From Streptomyces sp. C10-9-1 (GTDB lineage Bacteria; Actinomycetota; Actinomycetes; Streptomycetales; Streptomycetaceae), in contig NZ_JANHKP010000014.1 of the NCBI RefSeq assembly GCF_024497955.1, positions 171,616-235,615 of the forward strand: DNA of 64,000 bases, in the 5' to 3' direction. Positions 62,680-64,000 of this stretch are shown here, one piece after another. The position numbers and the translations under genes are program-made. The notes beneath the pieces were generated by a model. It was not told where the DNA came from, did not search any database, and saw only the letters and a program-made list of their open reading frames with translations. Within the stretch, counting starts at the first letter, position 1. Every line of letters begins with the position of its first letter.

Positions 62680-63785
62680 TTGATCCGAAACGCTTTGAGT
62701 TCAGGATCGTTGACGGTGTGTGAGCGATCTGGTGGGGGATGCGCGGGCCTGGTCGCCGGATGCGCAGGAGGCCGTGCGATTGCTGGCGGTGTCCGCGCTG
62801 GTGGACGGCTGGGACCGGGTAGAGGTCGCGGCCCTGTTCAAGGTGTCGGTCAAGGCCGTGGACAACTGGTGGGCGAAGTGGCAGGCCGGAGGCCGGGACG
62901 CACTGCTCTCGCGTCCGCGAGGTCGTCGCGTGGGCGAGCATCAGGTCCTGTCCGAGGCCGAGCAGGCCGCCGTCCGGCAGGCCGTTCTCGACCACATCCC
63001 CTCCGACCTGGGGCTTTCGGGTCAACTGTGGACGCGGGGGCTGATAGGCGAGCTGATCTTCAAGCTGTACCGGGTCCGGTTCACCGAGCCGGGGGTGGGC
63101 AAGTACCTCAAACGCTGGGGTCTGACCTTCCAGCGGCCGGACAAGCGGGCTGTCGAGCAGGATCCGGAGGCCGTCCGCGTCTGGTGCGAGGAGACCTGGC
63201 CGGCGATCCGGGCCAGAGCGAAGGCAGAAGGCGCCGAAGTCCTCTTCGGCGACCAGGTCGGGATCCGCTCGGACCAGGTCACCGGCCGCACCTGGGGCGA
63301 GCAGGGACGAACTCCGGTCGTCCGCCGCACCGGGAACCGGTTCTCCGTGAACGCGATGTCCGCGATCAGCACGAAGGGCTGGATGCACTTCATGGTCTTC
63401 ACCGACACCTTCGACGCACAGGTCATGTGCCGCTTCCTCGCCCGGCTTGTCGGTCACTTCGACCGGAAGGTGCACCTGATCGTGGACCGGCACTCGGCCC
63501 ACCGCTCGAAGGCTGTCCGGGCCTGGCTCGCTGACCACAGGGACCAGGTCGAGCTGCACTTCCTGCCCTCGTACTCACCCGAACTGAACCCGGACGAGCT
63601 GGTCAACGCCGATCTCAAGCGCAGCCTGCCCCACACCCACCGGGCCAGGAACCAGGCCGAACTCGCCACCGAAACCCGCAGGTTCTTCCACCGCCGACAA
63701 CGCCAGCCACACATCGTCCGCGGCTACTTCGGCGGCCCGCACACCCGCTACACCCTCGACGAGAACCCCATCAGTTTCTGATCAA
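62680..63785. mobile_element. IS630-family insertion sequence
   Basis: The left terminal repeat TTGATCCGAAAC (62680-62691) and right terminal repeat GTTTCTGATCAA (63774-63785) are inverted copies with one mismatch. Each is flanked by TA (62678-62679 and 63786-63787), the expected TA target duplication of IS630/Tc1 elements. The outer bases C and G also match by chance. A single transposase gene fills the element. Confidence 0.88.
62720..63781 (+). CDS. IS630-family transposase
   Basis: A 353-residue DDE transposase. The N-terminal HTH (LLAVSALVDGWDRVEVAALF, KVSVKAVDNWWAKWQAGGRD) and winged part are followed by catalytic blocks: first Asp in VLFGDQVGIRSD (often DE in relatives), second Asp in VHLIVDRHSAHRSK, and the Glu in PSYSPELNPDELVNADLKR, about 36 residues on. 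The length and lack of frameshift suggest it may be active. GTG 62720 starts just inside the left terminal repeat, and the stop overlaps the right repeat. Confidence 0.93.
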   Translation: MSDLVGDARAWSPDAQEAVRLLAVSALVDGWDRVEVAALFKVSVKAVDNWWAKWQAGGRDALLSRPRGRRVGEHQVLSEAEQAAVRQAVLDHIPSDLGLSGQLWTRGLIGELIFKLYRVRFTEPGVGKYLKRWGLTFQRPDKRAVEQDPEAVRVWCEETWPAIRARAKAEGAEVLFGDQVGIRSDQVTGRTWGEQGRTPVVRRTGNRFSVNAMSAISTKGWMHFMVFTDTFDAQVMCRFLARLVGHFDRKVHLIVDRHSAHRSKAVRAWLADHRDQVELHFLPSYSPELNPDELVNADLKRSLPHTHRARNQAELATETRRFFHRRQRQPHIVRGYFGGPHTRYTLDENPISF

Positions 63786-63835
63786 TAGCCAGCCCGTGCT
63801 GACGTTACAGAACCGTGCCTGGGACGGTCGGCTCC

Positions 63836-63983
63836 GCGACTTTAGCCAGCCACTTTGGCGCGAGCCTCGAAGATCATGGCCCCAACGTCGTGCTTTAGCG
63901 GGCAGGTCCACAGACTGCCCGACGCGCCGGAAGCTTACGGGGCCATGATCACTCGCGCCAAAGCAGCTCCCGGCCAAAGTCGC
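63836..63983. repeat. Long imperfect inverted repeat (about 148 bp)
   Basis: Three paired blocks, left to right: 63836-63847 with 63972-63983 (GCGACTTTAGCC versus GGCCAAAGTCGC, one mismatch), 63853-63864 with 63952-63963 (CTTTGGCGCGAG and its complement, perfect), and 63872-63883 with 63939-63950 (GATCATGGCCCC and its complement, perfect). An inner GGGCAG/CTGCCC stem is near 63900-63920. The frame on the minus strand here is not a convincing gene. It may be the terminal region of another insertion sequence, a MITE or a structured RNA. Confidence 0.65.
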
Positions 63984-64000
63984 TACGCCAACCTCGCGTA

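Noticed and set aside
62478..62723. 81-codon frame between the HEPN gene and IS630
   Set aside because: It runs into the insertion sequence, has no recognisable family, and lacks a good ribosome-binding site.
63771..63977. 68-codon minus-strand frame at the right end
   Set aside because: It overlaps the IS630 terminus and the long palindrome and reads as low-information sequence.
59790..64000. Second copy of the tRNA-Arg 3' end (attR)
   Set aside because: The T-arm and acceptor sequence of tRNA-Arg was looked for by eye and not found, so no right attachment site is claimed.

Overview
The window is high-GC actinobacterial chromosome and almost certainly Streptomyces. The support is Streptomyces-type genes (an SsgA-like protein, HrdD, SepX next to the Glp molybdotransferase, a DUF6227-type protein), strong third-position GC bias, and a pSAM2-type integrated element in a tRNA-Arg gene. 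Everything here is read by eye. Family assignments rest on motifs and remembered family features, not on database searches.

Layout. Positions 1-1787 hold the start of an ECF metal-transport operon (partial CbiQ/NikQ and a fused CbiM/NikM-N) behind a sequence matching the Nur nickel-regulator box. Next come an SsgA-like protein, an MMPL exporter with a TetR regulator and two TetR-type palindromes, and a tricorn protease homologue. At 9.2-13.4 kb a Baeyer-Villiger monooxygenase, alpha/beta hydrolase and SDR form a translationally coupled operon divergent from a MerR regulator. Exonuclease III, an acetyltransferase, a DMT permease, an MFS pump and tRNA-Ala(CGC) follow.

Positions 18.3-24.3 kb hold a cell-division and cofactor cluster read leftwards: galU, glp/moeA, moaC, mogA, a rimJ-like gene and sepX/glpR. 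It is divergent from 5-formyl-THF cyclo-ligase. Positions 24-38 kb carry a penicillin acylase, a CPA1 antiporter that appears to use a CTG start, an MFS protein, fmdB behind a CIRCE-like element, an MTA/MTI phosphorylase, a CpaB-like protein behind two DnaA-box sequences, mscL, a P1/NylC-type peptidase, a duplicated DUF6227 protein and an MFS/WYL pair. Positions 39-51 kb carry hrdD with a sigma-R promoter match, a TetR/MFS pair, a secreted M6-type protease, an acyl-CoA ligase, an RCK-pore-RCK channel-like protein with a non-canonical filter, and a flotillin/NfeD-like pair.

From 51.7 kb the sequence is mobile. tRNA-Arg(CCT) is followed by integrase, excisionase, RepSA, SpdD, Spd proteins, an FtsK-type Tra, an SCO3933-type protein, a GntR (KorSA-like) repressor and a Nudix (Pif-like) immunity protein. 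Together these form a complete actinomycete integrative and conjugative element (AICE) core, with shared operator motifs at its two regulated promoters. Base composition then drops sharply (about 59.95-62.45 kb) and a two-gene cassette appears: a DUF262 protein and a HEPN-type RNase candidate two bases apart. This is the best candidate here for an undescribed defence or toxin system. An intact IS630-family element with TA-flanked inverted repeats follows, then a long imperfect palindrome at the window edge. No second attachment site was found in the window, so the element's right boundary is unknown.
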